A DNA stretch of 33,561 nucleotides. Source: Candidatus Symbiothrix sp. (GTDB lineage Bacteria > Bacteroidota > Bacteroidia > Bacteroidales > Azobacteroidaceae). Positions 33,528-33,561 of this stretch are shown here, one piece after another; the stretch's first letter is position 1, and each line of letters begins with the position of its first letter. The notes under the pieces are model-generated. The model was not told where the DNA came from. It saw only the letters and a list, made by a program, of their open reading frames with translations, and made no database searches. The position numbers and the translations under genes are program-made. The DNA is taken from positions 1-33,561 of the forward strand of contig JAISKT010000257.1 in assembly GCA_031261295.1 (NCBI GenBank), written 5' to 3'.

Positions 33528-33561
33528 GACTTCTTCGTTTAAAGTCACACATAAATAAAAA

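Noticed and set aside
33528..33561. Invertible promoter of the glycan locus
   Set aside because: Only a few bases upstream of the first gene are in the window; no inverted repeat pair can be judged.

Overview
The window looks like chromosomal DNA of a Bacteroidales bacterium outside the genus Bacteroides. The grounds are: repeated Bacteroidetes-type -7 boxes (TAnnTTTG) in front of genes, a large surface protein with a type IX secretion (T9SS) sorting domain, an UpxY-type antiterminator heading a surface-glycan locus, and a VTC/DUF4956/DUF2490 gene set. No rRNA, tRNA, integrase, transposase or CRISPR array was seen.

Left part (1-11,600) is mostly core genes. It holds a truncated secreted-protein gene (minus strand, runs off the left edge) and a gene-free stretch (258-837) that looks like one or two structured RNAs with a promoter and two terminator-like ends. 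Then come ispE (minus), a nuclease-helicase fusion (plus), tatA-tatC (minus), fabD (plus), a T9SS surface protein with a small exported partner, and eno with a clear terminator.

Middle part (11,600-18,050) is accessory. It holds an orphan minimal nucleotidyltransferase, a tiny membrane protein, and a tightly coupled five-gene operon: a Cna-B-like lipoprotein, an exported YD-repeat-like protein, a VTC polyphosphate polymerase, a DUF4956 membrane protein and a DUF2490 outer-membrane protein. On the minus strand follow an RDD membrane protein and an AAA_14/DUF4143 ATPase with three 23-bp tandem repeats upstream of its promoter.

Right part (33,527 down to 18,051, all minus strand) is a complete-looking Wzx/Wzy surface polysaccharide operon. 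Its order is UpxY antiterminator, Wzx flippase, GT2, acyltransferase 3, Wzy-like polymerase, GT4, nucleotidyltransferase/thymidylate-kinase-like fusion, hexapeptide acetyltransferase, GT4, APH-like kinase, hexapeptide acetyltransferase, GT4, DUF1972 GT4, NAD-dependent epimerase, WbuC cupin, and WecA-like initiating transferase. Genes overlap or lie within about 20 bases of each other, so one antiterminated transcript is likely. The interior genes are visibly more AT-rich than upxY at one end and the epimerase/WecA genes at the other, as expected of an exchangeable cassette between conserved ends.

The most unusual signal is a set of palindromic repeats lying in frame inside coding genes: a 103-bp element beside the helicase Walker A, two palindromes sharing a core in the WecA-like and epimerase genes, and a third type in the epimerase. 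A related 97-bp element sits directly behind fabD. The second main candidate for something undescribed is the structured RNA region at 336-823.
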